In this document: in pieces, positions 1 through 8,244 of the stretch
Position numbering within the stretch: the first letter of the stretch is position 1
Layout of the letters: each line of letters opens with the position of its first letter
From: Clostridia bacterium
Lineage (GTDB): Bacteria > Bacillota > Clostridia > Oscillospirales > Butyricicoccaceae
Reading direction: 5' to 3'
Length of the DNA stretch: 8,244 bases
Assembly (NCBI GenBank): GCA_017556565.1
Contig: JAFYMQ010000087.1
Coordinates: 1 to 8,244, forward strand
The notes under the pieces: generated by a model
The model's database searches: none
Told to the model about the DNA's origin: nothing
The model's input: only the letters and a program-made list of their open reading frames with translations
Position numbers and translations under genes: made by a program

Positions 1-1
1 C

Positions 2-316
2 GCTCGGCCCTCGGCCTTCTGTAGCAAGGCGAGAAGTCTTGAGATCACCGAAGAACTGATGCAGTCCGAGGCGAAGCTGCTCGTGCTGCTTGGGGATATT
101 CCCATCGCCCAGTATCTCAAAAAGGTGGCCGATGTGCCCTATTCCACCCTTGGAGAATACGTGGAGCTGTATGGCTACGGCACCAAGACCGAGGCGGTCA
201 TAAACGGAAAAACCATTCAGGTTCTGCCTCTTGCACACCCGAGGCAGATCGGAGCTTTGGGCGCACACAGCGAAAAATGGTTCCTGGCGCACAAAGAATG
301 GGAGCGGAGAGATTAA
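2..316 (+). CDS. Uracil-DNA glycosylase superfamily-like protein, C-terminal part (5' end outside window)
   Basis: The reading frame is open from the first bases of the window to the TAA at 314-316 and gives 104 residues, so the start lies upstream. The ATG at 59 has no good ribosome site and is probably internal. Visible features are a hydrophobic strand ending in LLVLLGDIPIAQYL and, near the C-terminus, a strand followed by LAHPRQIGALGAHSEKW. A late strand followed by His-Pro is the arrangement of the second active-site motif of the uracil-DNA glycosylase superfamily, whose members remove damaged bases such as uracil from DNA. The family call rests on this pattern and general resemblance only; the N-terminal catalytic motif is not in the window. 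The stop lies 12 bases before the VanZ-like gene, so the two are probably co-transcribed. A function other than base excision is possible. Confidence 0.5.
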   Translation, partial: ARPSAFCSKARSLEITEELMQSEAKLLVLLGDIPIAQYLKKVADVPYSTLGEYVELYGYGTKTEAVINGKTIQVLPLAHPRQIGALGAHSEKWFLAHKEWERRD

Positions 317-328
317 ACGGAGGCACAT

Positions 329-829
329 ATGCCACACACACGCCGGTATACCAAAATACTATTTGCCCTTTACTGCATTGTTCTTTTTTGGACAGTGTTT
401 TTCAAGCTGTCCTTTTCACTCCATGATATAGCGGCGTTTTTCGGCAATCGGAGCATTAACCTGATACCCTTTTATTATTCCTCGCCCAGCGATTTTCACC
501 TGCGTGAGACGGTGCTCAACTGTCTGGTGTTTGCGCCGTTTTCACTGCTCCTTTGTATGCTGGGCGCGAACTTCAAAAAAGCCGTCCTGACCGCCCTTTG
601 CGTCAGTGCGGCATTCGAGCTGAGCCAGCTGATTTTTGCTTTGGGCGCTTGTGATCTGACCGATCTTATCACCAACACTCTTGGCGGTATTCTGGGCGCA
701 GCGGCATATATTGGGCTGACCAAGCTGTGCAAAAACACCCAAAAACTCCACAAAATCCTGCTGATACTGGGCACGGTCGCCGCCGCCGCTTTTGCCGCTC
801 TGGCGATATTGCTGATAATGGCAAATTGA
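329..829 (+). CDS. VanZ-like family membrane protein
   Basis: This 166-residue protein has about five hydrophobic segments (roughly residues 8-26, 62-80, 84-104, 112-132 and 142-164). It carries the VanZ-family signature pieces in order: RSINLIPF (41-48), LNCLVFAPFSLLL (63-75), and FELSQ followed by DLTDLITNTLGGILG (96-123). VanZ proteins were named from the teicoplanin-resistance cluster of Tn1546, but most chromosomal relatives in Clostridia have no proven role. Nothing nearby (no vanA/H/X-type genes) links this copy to glycopeptide resistance. The start ATG at 329 follows GGAGG (319-323) with good spacing. The gene lies 12 bases after the preceding gene. An overlapping frame that opens at 231 runs through the gene junction and is not favoured. 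The family assignment is firm and the function is unknown. Confidence 0.85.
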   Translation: MPHTRRYTKILFALYCIVLFWTVFFKLSFSLHDIAAFFGNRSINLIPFYYSSPSDFHLRETVLNCLVFAPFSLLLCMLGANFKKAVLTALCVSAAFELSQLIFALGACDLTDLITNTLGGILGAAAYIGLTKLCKNTQKLHKILLILGTVAAAAFAALAILLIMAN

Positions 830-830
830 G

Positions 831-868
831 ATCTGATAGCGAATAGCTGAGGTATCCGCTCCGCGGAT
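831..868 (+). repeat. Half-copy of the heptamer/hairpin repeat element
   Basis: Just after the VanZ-like stop lie two heptamer-like units (TGATAGC 834-840, GAATAGC 841-847), then a perfect hairpin with 6-bp stem ATCCGC/GCGGAT and loop TCC (854-868). Bases 842-868 match the reverse complement of 1966-1992 at 26 of 27 positions, so this is a truncated copy of the element found inside the ATP synthase operon. The hairpin ends 5 bases before the ribosome site of the cyclo-ligase gene (874-879), close enough to influence translation or mRNA stability. That effect is inference. Confidence 0.75.
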
Positions 869-885
869 GTGAAAAGGAGCTGTCT

Positions 886-1452
886 ATGCCCGATACTGTC
901 TCGTCACTCAAATCGGCGCTGCGCAAGACTGCGCTGGCTACCCGGCGCAATATTCCCGACAAGCCCCGCAAGAGCGAGCTCATCGCCGCGCGGGTTTTTG
1001 CCGACCCCGATTATATTGCCGCAGGCACCGTTGCGCTCTACTGCAGTCTTAAAAGCGAGGTGGACACCGCCGCTCTTATCGCCCACGCCCTTTCCTGCGG
1101 CAAGACTGTGGCGCTGCCCAAAGTCTACGGCGACACCATGCGCTTTTTTGCCGTTTCCTCCGGCGAAGTGCTGGTCAAGAGCCTCTTTGGCGTGCTCGAG
1201 CCTGCGGGGGACGAGAGCCGCTTTGTCCCGCCCGAAAGCTTCGATCTGGTGCTGGTGCCCGGTGTTTGCTTTGACCGCGGCGGCAATCGGCTGGGCTTTG
1301 GCAGAGGGTATTACGACCGGTTTTTGAGTGTCACCCGTGCCAAAACCGCCGCTTTGTGCTTTGAGCTTCAGCTGGTCGCCGAGGGTGTTATCCCCACCGA
1401 CCGTTATGATGTGAAAATATCTAAAATTATCACCGAAAATGAAACAATATAA
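886..1452 (+). CDS. 5-formyltetrahydrofolate cyclo-ligase
   Basis: This 188-residue protein matches the usual length (about 180-200) of 5-formyltetrahydrofolate cyclo-ligase (MTHFS; YgfA/Fau in E. coli, YqgN in Bacillus). The enzyme uses ATP to turn 5-formyl-THF into 5,10-methenyl-THF in the cytoplasm and returns this storage folate to one-carbon metabolism. Seen in the sequence are the N-terminal basic helix LKSALRKTALATRR (8-21) that opens the family, the EP turn at 105-106, and the hallmark VPGVCFDRGGNRLGFGRGYY (124-143), whose glycine-rich basic loop binds ATP phosphates. The C-terminal VIPTDRYDVKISKIITE (168-184) is also typical. ATG at 886 is preceded by AAGGAG at 874-879. The gene ends 12 bases before a strong terminator, so it is the last gene of the upstream unit and is not part of the ATP synthase operon. 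Confidence 0.95.
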   Translation: MPDTVSSLKSALRKTALATRRNIPDKPRKSELIAARVFADPDYIAAGTVALYCSLKSEVDTAALIAHALSCGKTVALPKVYGDTMRFFAVSSGEVLVKSLFGVLEPAGDESRFVPPESFDLVLVPGVCFDRGGNRLGFGRGYYDRFLSVTRAKTAALCFELQLVAEGVIPTDRYDVKISKIITENETI

Positions 1453-1464
1453 CATATGAATGCT

Positions 1465-1491
1465 AAAAAACCTGCAAACCGCAGGTTTTTT
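1465..1491 (+). terminator. Intrinsic (rho-independent) terminator after the cyclo-ligase gene
   Basis: A perfect 11-bp stem, AAAAAACCTGC (1465-1475) with GCAGGTTTTTT (1481-1491), surrounds the 5-base loop AAACC. The run of six T gives the U-tract; the A-run on the other side means it could also work on the opposite strand. It separates the upstream genes from the ATP synthase promoter. Confidence 0.93.
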
Positions 1492-1508
1492 GTCTTCTTT
1501 GCCGTATT

Positions 1509-1522
1509 TTTACCGCGGTAAA
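1509..1522. promoter_or_regulatory. Perfect 14-bp palindrome next to the atp promoter, possible operator
   Basis: TTTACCGCGGTAAA is fully self-complementary across 14 bases and sits between the terminator and the -35 box, with 3 bases between its end and the -35. Its centre is about 45 bases upstream of the predicted transcription start, where dimeric activators often bind. No regulator is identified, so an operator role is inference. Confidence 0.45.
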
Positions 1523-1525
1523 GTG

Positions 1526-1554
1526 TTGAATAATTATTTGTTATATGATATAAT
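1526..1554 (+). promoter_or_regulatory. Strong sigma-A-type promoter of the ATP synthase operon
   Basis: The -35 box TTGAAT (1526-1531) matches 4 of 6 consensus bases. A 17-base spacer leads to a perfect -10 box TATAAT (1549-1554), preceded by TG one base upstream (1546-1547), an extended -10. Transcription should start near 1561 and give a leader of about 28 bases before atpZ. The region is AT-rich compared with its surroundings and follows a terminator, which supports it as the main operon promoter. Confidence 0.85.
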
Positions 1555-1588
1555 AAAACGCAGTTTTGGAACTTTTTCGGGTGATCAA

Positions 1589-1864
1589 ATGAAATATGAT
1601 TTCAAGTTTTTATCACTGATTTTGTGGGTAACACAGTTCGGACTTTCGGTGCTTTTTCCCCTGTGCGCCATGCTGCTGCTGGCTGTGTGGCTGCAGCAGA
1701 AGTTTGACTGGAGTATGTGGATCCTGCTGCCTTTCGGTATTCTGGGTCTGTTGATCTCGGTCAGCACCGCAAAAAGCTGCATCCGCTCCCTCAAACGGGA
1801 CGCCGAAGAAGCAAGCGGCGAAAAACCGAAGGTTAAGCCTTTATCATTCAACGAACACAAGTAA
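1589..1864 (+). CDS. atpZ: AtpZ-like F1Fo ATP synthase accessory membrane protein
   Basis: This small protein (91 residues from ATG 1589) has two transmembrane helices, about residues 12-35 and 43-62. The segment VTQFGLSVLFPLCAMLLLAV followed by a short polar turn, a second helix and a basic stretch IRSLKRDAEE is the AtpZ (F0F1-ATPase 'gene 1') pattern. AtpZ is known to accompany AtpI at the head of atp operons; roles in Fo assembly and in Mg2+/Ca2+ supply have been proposed. The frame stays open upstream to 1460, but that region is the terminator and promoter, so translation must start downstream at 1589, after a weak GGTGA site (1580-1584). Its position as first gene after the promoter fits the call. 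The polar C-terminal tail (71-91) shows no motif I know. Confidence 0.8.
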   Translation: MKYDFKFLSLILWVTQFGLSVLFPLCAMLLLAVWLQQKFDWSMWILLPFGILGLLISVSTAKSCIRSLKRDAEEASGEKPKVKPLSFNEHK

Positions 1865-1867
1865 GTA

Positions 1868-1887
1868 GGGGAGCGGTCTCCGCTCCC
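1868..1887 (+). other. Perfect GC-rich hairpin directly after the atpZ stop
   Basis: GGGAGCGG (1869-1876) pairs with CCGCTCCC (1880-1887) around the 3-base loop TCT, four bases after the atpZ stop codon. There is no following T-run, so it is not a convincing terminator. It may stabilise the 3' end of a processed atpZ mRNA or be a separate short repeat next to the larger element. Its function is unknown. Confidence 0.65.
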
Positions 1888-1896
1888 GCCGCGAAC

Positions 1897-2016
1897 GTTA
1901 GCAGCTAATAGCTAATAGTGAATAGCTAATAGCGAAGGTGTCGGCTACGCCGACTTATCAAATAAATCCGCGGAGCGGATACCACAGCTATTAGCTCTTA
2001 GCTCTTAGCTATTAAC
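1897..2016. repeat. Heptamer-armed inverted repeat with two internal hairpins, between atpZ and atpI
   Basis: The left arm has heptamers GCTAATA, GCTAATA, GTGAATA, GCTAATA (1904-1931). The right arm has AGCTATT, AGCTCTT, AGCTCTT, AGCTATT (1986-2013), the inverted equivalents. The ends read GTTA (1897-1900) and TAAC (2013-2016). Between the arms are two perfect hairpins with 6-bp stems and 3-base loops: GTCGGC-TAC-GCCGAC (1940-1954) and ATCCGC-GGA-GCGGAT (1966-1980). Each half has the same plan, heptamers then hairpin, in opposite orientation. The truncated relative at 831-868 shows that it is a dispersed element. No coding capacity or transposase is present. It resembles small palindromic intergenic elements of the MITE or REP kind; which kind cannot be decided here. 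As it lies inside the operon it should be transcribed and may fold in the mRNA. Confidence 0.82.
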
Positions 2017-2039
2017 TCTAAAAAAGGAGCATCCATTCT

Positions 2040-2516
2040 ATGAAGCTGCAAAAAGCATCCGTATACGAGATCAGGCGTATGGCGATCGGCTCGGCTATTC
2101 TGGGCGCACTTGAGATCGCTGTGTTTTTCGTGCTGTGGCTGCTCAATATCGTCGAGCGCTTCTATCCTGCCGTTATCGGCGCATTCGGCGGCGTTTTGAT
2201 GGCAATTTTCAGCTTTACCCTGCTCTGCCTTGCTATCCAGAAGGCAGCCGACACCCGGGACCAGAAGCTGATGAAAAACCGCATGCAGTTTAGCTACAAC
2301 ATCCGCCTTGCCCTTCAGGCAGGCTGGGTGGTTGCGGCATTCTTCATACCCTTTATCAACGTTATCGCGGCGGGCGTGCCTCTCCTCTTCCCCTCCGTGA
2401 TCATTCTTGCCCTGCAGCGCACAGGCAAGCTTGTCTCGCCCAGCGAGCGCAAGAACTCCGACGTCCCCAAGGACGAAGAAGAGGAAGACGACAAATTGGA
2501 AACCTTTGAAGTTTGA
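2040..2516 (+). CDS. atpI: ATP synthase subunit I (AtpI-like)
   Basis: This 158-residue membrane protein has four predicted helices (about 14-36, 43-67, 87-106 and 108-127) arranged as two hairpins with a polar loop (68-86). This is the layout of the AtpI/ATP synthase I family, whose members help assemble the c-ring; AtpI has been shown to do so in some Na+- and H+-type enzymes. The sequence lacks sharp motifs, so the call leans on topology and on its place directly before atpB. The C-terminal tail is unusually acidic (DEEEEDD, 145-151) and probably cytoplasmic. ATG at 2040 follows AAGGAG (2024-2029) with a rather long 10-base spacing. The repeat element ends 8 bases before this ribosome site. 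An uncharacterised membrane protein of the operon is the alternative. Confidence 0.72.
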   Translation: MKLQKASVYEIRRMAIGSAILGALEIAVFFVLWLLNIVERFYPAVIGAFGGVLMAIFSFTLLCLAIQKAADTRDQKLMKNRMQFSYNIRLALQAGWVVAAFFIPFINVIAAGVPLLFPSVIILALQRTGKLVSPSERKNSDVPKDEEEEDDKLETFEV

Positions 2517-2539
2517 TATACAGGTGAGGTGAGAAACAA

Positions 2540-3427
2540 ATGGATATATCAATCAACGGTGCAAGAATAATATGGACTATCGAGAACGTACCCCTGCTGG
2601 GCAAGATCAACATCACCCAGACGGTGCTCATGAGCTGGGTGGTTATGCTGGTAATCTCGGCATTGTGCATCTGGCTGGGCTCCAAGCTCAAAGTCTACGG
2701 CATTTCCCGCAAGCAGGCTGTTGCAGAGATGGCTGTTACAAGCTTGGTCAACTTTGTTCACGGCAACATGGGCCCCAACTTTGACAAGTACATTCCTCTG
2801 GTCGGTACTATTTTTGTGACAAGCGTTATCTCGAACACCATCAGCGTTCTGGGCTTCTGGAGTCCTACGGCTGACCTGATGACCGAGCTTGGCTGGGCAT
2901 TGGTGGTCTTTGTCATCATCACGTACCACAAGATCAAGTCGGCAGGTATAGGCGGCTACTTGAAGGGCTTCCTCGATCCCCTCTTCGTGCTGGCACCCAT
3001 CAACGTTATGGCTGAGTGCTTTACCCCCGTCAGCATGGCATGCCGTCACTTCGGCAACATTCTGTCCGGTACTGTTATCAGCGCACTGATCTACGGCGCA
3101 CTTACCGCAGCGACCCACGCTCTCATGGGCGCGCTGAGCAGCAGCGTTGTAGTCGGCATAATCTTTGTGCTGGCAGGCGTCGCAGTAGCCTTCATCGCCA
3201 AAAAGAAAGGCAAGACCGTCTTCTTCATTCTGGGCATCGTAATAGGTCTGCTGGGTCTGTTCTCCTTTGCCTACTCGCTGGGCGGATTCTTCAGCGACAT
3301 CCCCTATCTGGCAGTAGGTATCCCCGCAGTGACCGGTGCATACTTTGACTGGTTCGGCGGCTGTATTCAGGCATTCATCTTCTGCACCCTGACCACCCTG
3401 TTCATCAAGCAGGCGGCAGGCGAGTAA
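2540..3427 (+). CDS. atpB: F1Fo ATP synthase subunit a, enlarged form
   Basis: Subunit a forms the two ion half-channels next to the c-ring. The protein has 295 residues (E. coli: 271) although its N-terminus is short. Order of features: first helix 27-47, amphipathic stretch 57-75, helix pair about 84-105 and 113-130, then PINVMAECFTPVSMACRHFGN (153-173, one residue each side of the core motif) with the essential Arg R169, and the last helix with GGCIQAFIFCTLTTLFI (273-289). R169 is followed by His where most relatives have Leu (RLFGN). R169 to Q277 spans 108 residues, against 42 between R210 and Q252 in E. coli. The extra part holds two hydrophobic segments (202-220 and 226-250) joined by the basic turn KKKGK (221-225). 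ATG 2540 follows GAGGTGAG (2526-2533). The gene lies 23 bases after atpI. Confidence 0.95.
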   Translation: MDISINGARIIWTIENVPLLGKINITQTVLMSWVVMLVISALCIWLGSKLKVYGISRKQAVAEMAVTSLVNFVHGNMGPNFDKYIPLVGTIFVTSVISNTISVLGFWSPTADLMTELGWALVVFVIITYHKIKSAGIGGYLKGFLDPLFVLAPINVMAECFTPVSMACRHFGNILSGTVISALIYGALTAATHALMGALSSSVVVGIIFVLAGVAVAFIAKKKGKTVFFILGIVIGLLGLFSFAYSLGGFFSDIPYLAVGIPAVTGAYFDWFGGCIQAFIFCTLTTLFIKQAAGE

Positions 3428-3761
<334 letters not shown>

Positions 3762-3812
3762 TTTCCAACCGAACAAACCATTCATTAAACTACGTCGGAA
3801 GGAAGAGCTGCA

Positions 3813-4322
3813 GTGAACGAACTTTATCAGTCTCTTGTAGCGGTCGAACCCGCTACATTAATAGTTACCATTTGTAACCTTTTCATCCAGATGTATGTGG
3901 TCAAAAAGTTCTTTTTGAGCAAGGTTCTCGCAATCCTCGATCAGCGCCGCGCTGCTGCCGATCAGGAGATTTCTGATGCCAAGGCCGCCCGTGCCGAGGC
4001 TGACGAGATCAAAAAGACCTACGAAGAGAACATGAAGAAAGCCCGCGAAGAAGCAAGCGAGATCGTTTCCCATGCGCAGAAGACTGCTGAGAAGCGCGCT
4101 GACGAGATCATCGGTCAGGCAAAGACTCAGGCTGCACAGATAAAGGAAAAGGCCGAAGCAGACATCGCCAAGGAGAAGAAGAATGCCCTCAATCAGGCAA
4201 AGGACGAGATCTCCGGCATCGCTATGGCAATCGCAGAAAAGGTAGTTGAGCGTCAGATAGACGAAAAGGATCAGGAAGCTCTGGTCAATCGTTTTATCGA
4301 GAATCTCGGTGACGCTTTATGA
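3813..4322 (+). CDS. atpF: F1Fo ATP synthase subunit b
   Basis: Subunit b is the peripheral stalk that holds F1 against the turning rotor. The 169-residue protein has one N-terminal transmembrane helix (about 14-36), then a long charged, alanine-rich helix (40-145) with the heptad-like spacing expected of the right-handed b-dimer coiled coil, and a C-terminal part that meets delta. Translation starts at GTG 3813. No ATG lies upstream before an in-frame stop at 3786-3788, and the first internal ATG falls inside the membrane helix. AAGGAAG (3799-3805) is well placed for the GTG. The stop overlaps the atpH start in ATGA (4319-4322), which points to coupled translation of b and delta. Confidence 0.95.
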   Translation: MNELYQSLVAVEPATLIVTICNLFIQMYVVKKFFLSKVLAILDQRRAAADQEISDAKAARAEADEIKKTYEENMKKAREEASEIVSHAQKTAEKRADEIIGQAKTQAAQIKEKAEADIAKEKKNALNQAKDEISGIAMAIAEKVVERQIDEKDQEALVNRFIENLGDAL

Positions 4323-4858
4323 CAGAAGTAGCCACTACATACGGACAGGCTCTGTACGATCTGGCAAAGGACGAAGGTCTGACAAAAGACCTCTTGAGCC
4401 AGCTTACAGTCCTCAAAGAGGTGTTTGCACAGGAAGATGCATTCGTGCAGCTTCTCTGCACCCCCTCCATTCCCAAGCAGGAGCGCACTCAGGTGCTGGA
4501 CGACACTTTCCGCACAAGCGTCCACCCCTACGTGCTGAACTTCCTCAAGATTCTTACCGAAAAAGGCTATATCAAGCATTTTTCGGACTGCTGCACATTT
4601 TTCAGACAGCAGTATAACCATGACAACGGCATCATTGCAGTCACCGCTGTGACCAAGCTGCCCTTGTCGCAAGAGCTGCAGAGCAAGCTCACCGAAAAGA
4701 TATCCGCGGTCACCGGCAAGACCATCGAGCTTGTCAACAAGGTCGACCCCGAGGTACTGGGCGGCGTGCGCCTGGATCTGGACGGCAAGAGTGTGGACGG
4801 CACAGTCCGTGCACGTCTGGACAACATCCGTTCTATCCTGAAAAACACAGTACTCTGA
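4319..4858 (+). CDS. atpH: F1Fo ATP synthase subunit delta
   Basis: Delta (the OSCP equivalent) sits on top of F1 and links the alpha subunits to the b dimer. The 179 residues match the family length. The N-terminal helical domain opens with VATTYGQALYDLAKDEGL (4-21), as is usual, and includes the FLKILTEKGYIKHF region (75-88). The C-terminal domain ends in VDPEVLGGVRLDLDGKSVDG (142-161) followed by a basic helix, the conserved family ending. The start ATG shares bases with the atpF stop (ATGA) and has only a modest GGTGA site at 4308-4312, so it probably depends on ribosomes finishing atpF. Confidence 0.95.
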   Translation: MTEVATTYGQALYDLAKDEGLTKDLLSQLTVLKEVFAQEDAFVQLLCTPSIPKQERTQVLDDTFRTSVHPYVLNFLKILTEKGYIKHFSDCCTFFRQQYNHDNGIIAVTAVTKLPLSQELQSKLTEKISAVTGKTIELVNKVDPEVLGGVRLDLDGKSVDGTVRARLDNIRSILKNTVL

Positions 4859-4877
4859 TTGAGAAAGCAGGGACAAT

Positions 4878-6392
4878 ATGGAACTTAGACCCGAAGAAAT
4901 AACAAAAATAATTCGCAGTCAGATCAAGAACTACGAGGCAAAGCTGGAAACCGCCGAGACCGGTACGGTCATTATCGTCGGTGACGGTATCGCTCGTGTC
5001 TCCGGTCTGACCAAGTGTATGGCAGGTGAGCTTGTCGAGTTCCCTAACGGCGAGTTCGGTATGGCTCAGAACCTGGAAGAAGACACCGTTTCGGTCGTTA
5101 TCCTCGGTACAGATAACGGCATCAAAGAGGGTGACACAGTCAAGCGTACGGGCAGAGTTGTGTCCGTTCCCGTTGGACAGGGCCTGATCGGCCGCGTCGT
5201 CAACGCACTGGGCGCACCCATCGACGGCAAGGGCGCTATCGAGAACGACGGCTTTAGGCCCATCGAGAGCCCCGCTCCCGGCATCATCGACCGTGAGCCC
5301 GTTAATGTTCCTCTCCAGACCGGTATCAAGGCTATCGACTCCATGATACCCATCGGCAGAGGCCAGCGTGAGCTTATCATCGGCGACCGCCAGACCGGTA
5401 AGACCACCATCGCTACCGATACCATCATCAACCAGAAGGGCAAGGATGTTATCTGTATCTACGTTGCGATCGGTCAGAAGCGCTCTACAGTCGCTCAGAT
5501 AGTCAGCAATCTGGAAGCAGGCGGCGCAATGGACTACACCATCGTAGTATCCGCAACCGCATCCGAGCTGGCTCCCATGCAGTACATCGCTCCCTACTCC
5601 GGCTGCACCATGGGCGAGTACTTTATGGCACAGGGCAAGGACGTTCTGGTAATCTACGACGATCTGTCCAAGCACGCAGTTGCATACCGTGCAATTTCGC
5701 TGCTTATCCGCCGTCCTCCCGGACGTGAGGCATACCCCGGCGACGTTTTCTATCTGCATTCCCGTCTGCTCGAGCGCGCAGCACACCTGAGCGCAGAAAA
5801 AGGCGGCGGCTCTCTGACCGCTCTGCCCATCATCGAGACCCAGGCAGGTGACGTTTCCGCATACATCCCCACCAACGTTATCTCCATTACCGACGGACAG
5901 ATATTCCTTGAGTCCGAGCTGTTCAACTCGGGCGTTATGCCCGCAGTTAACCCCGGTATCTCGGTTTCCCGAGTCGGCGGTAACGCTCAGATCAAGGCCA
6001 TGAAGAAGGTCTCCGGCTCTCTCAAGCTGCTGTACTCTCAGTACCGCGAGCTGCAGAGCTTTGCGCAGTTCGGCTCCGATCTGGACGCTGACACCAAGGA
6101 CCGTCTGGCTCTGGGCGCACGTATCGTTGAGGTTCTCAAGCAGAAGAACAACGCTCCCGTAGACGTTGCACATCAGGTTTGCATCATCTATGCCGTTGTC
6201 AACGGCTTCCTCAAGAACATCCCCGTAGAGTCCATCAGCGAGTTCGAAAAGCAGCTGTTTGAGTACATGGACGACAACAAGTCCGCAGCTCTGGATGCTA
6301 TCCGCACCAAGGGCGCTCTGGACAGCGACACAGAACAGGCTATCAAAGAAGCACTGACAGAACTTACCTCCAAGTTTGTGCCCGCAAACTGA
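4878..6392 (+). CDS. atpA: F1Fo ATP synthase subunit alpha
   Basis: Alpha forms the F1 hexamer with beta and binds nucleotide at non-catalytic sites. The 504 residues are full length (family about 500-515). Visible in order: the N-terminal helix that meets delta, opening with [16 protein letters not shown]; the beta-barrel domain (about 26-92); the Walker A loop GDRQTGKT (169-176); the strand and acid pair VIYDD (258-262); and [14 protein letters not shown] (355-368), which contains the alpha signature and the arginine finger R365 that reaches the beta catalytic site. The helical C-terminal domain follows. No key residue is missing. ATG 4878 has a short AGGGA site (4869-4873) 19 bases after atpH. 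Codon use is strongly biased, as expected for a highly expressed gene, which creates a long open frame on the opposite strand. Confidence 0.98.
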   Translation: MELRPEEITKIIRSQIKNYEAKLETAETGTVIIVGDGIARVSGLTKCMAGELVEFPNGEFGMAQNLEEDTVSVVILGTDNGIKEGDTVKRTGRVVSVPVGQGLIGRVVNALGAPIDGKGAIENDGFRPIESPAPGIIDREPVNVPLQTGIKAIDSMIPIGRGQRELIIGDRQTGKTTIATDTIINQKGKDVICIYVAIGQKRSTVAQIVSNLEAGGAMDYTIVVSATASELAPMQYIAPYSGCTMGEYFMAQGKDVLVIYDDLSKHAVAYRAISLLIRRPPGREAYPGDVFYLHSRLLERAAHLSAEKGGGSLTALPIIETQAGDVSAYIPTNVISITDGQIFLESELFNSGVMPAVNPGISVSRVGGNAQIKAMKKVSGSLKLLYSQYRELQSFAQFGSDLDADTKDRLALGARIVEVLKQKNNAPVDVAHQVCIIYAVVNGFLKNIPVESISEFEKQLFEYMDDNKSAALDAIRTKGALDSDTEQAIKEALTELTSKFVPAN

Positions 6393-6412
6393 GCATAAAA
6401 GGAGTGTGAGTT

Positions 6413-8244
<1,832 letters not shown>

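Noticed and set aside
329..829. Glycopeptide-resistance gene vanZ
   Set aside because: Only the family-level pattern is present; no van ligase, dehydrogenase, peptidase or regulator genes are nearby, and VanZ-like proteins are common in Clostridia.
1460..1588. N-terminal extension of atpZ from the ATG at 1460
   Set aside because: It would run through the terminator and the promoter, and the extension has no AtpZ-like features. The transcript should start near 1561, so ATG 1589 is the start.
1897..2016. CRISPR array or tRNA in the atpZ-atpI gap
   Set aside because: The repeats are 7-bp tandem units in inverted arms with no spacers, and there is no cloverleaf.
4833..6173. 446-codon open frame on the - strand opposite atpA
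   Set aside because: Its protein is low-complexity and unlike any family I know, and it lies wholly opposite a conserved alpha subunit. The strong codon bias of atpA removes stop codons on the other strand.

Overview
The window holds most of an F1Fo ATP synthase operon plus three genes upstream of it, all on the + strand. GC content is moderate to high with a strong preference for C/G-ending codons. Ribosome sites are strong (AGGAGG, AAGGAG), a VanZ-like protein is present, and the atpZ-atpI-atpB-E-F-H-A-G-D order with a Na+-type c subunit is seen. Together these suggest an anaerobic Firmicute of class Clostridia, most likely a gut Oscillospiraceae/Ruminococcaceae relative. This assignment is inference; no rRNA or species marker is present.

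Layout. Positions 2-316 are the C-terminal end of a protein that resembles the uracil-DNA glycosylase superfamily. A VanZ-like membrane protein (329-829) follows after 12 bases. A 56-base gap with a truncated repeat element leads to 5-formyltetrahydrofolate cyclo-ligase (886-1452). A textbook intrinsic terminator (1465-1491) closes this group. The next 100 bases carry a perfect 14-bp palindrome (1509-1522) and a strong extended -10 sigma-A-type promoter (1526-1554), which starts the ATP synthase operon.

The operon reads atpZ (1589-1864), a 175-base spacer filled by a hairpin and a 120-bp heptamer-armed inverted repeat, atpI (2040-2516), atpB/a (2540-3427), atpE/c (3483-3761), atpF/b (3813-4322, GTG start), atpH/delta (4319-4858, ATGA overlap with atpF), atpA/alpha (4878-6392), atpG/gamma (6413-7264) and the first 317 codons of atpD/beta (7294 to the window end). 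The rest of atpD lies outside, and atpC (epsilon) would be expected after it. AtpZ and AtpI are small membrane proteins linked to Fo assembly or ion supply. Subunits a, b and c form the membrane motor, delta joins b to F1, gamma is the rotor shaft, and alpha and beta form the catalytic hexamer.

The most interesting points are these. The c subunit carries two carboxylates (E33 and E66) with T67, T68 and Y71, the pattern of the two-carboxylate Na+ site. Subunit a is about 66 residues longer than the E. coli protein between its essential Arg and the last conserved helix, apparently by an extra two-helix hairpin. The repeat inside the operon is built of two inverted half-elements whose hairpins differ by compensatory base-pair changes, and a third half-element lies before the cyclo-ligase gene. 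I see no wholly new multi-gene system here.
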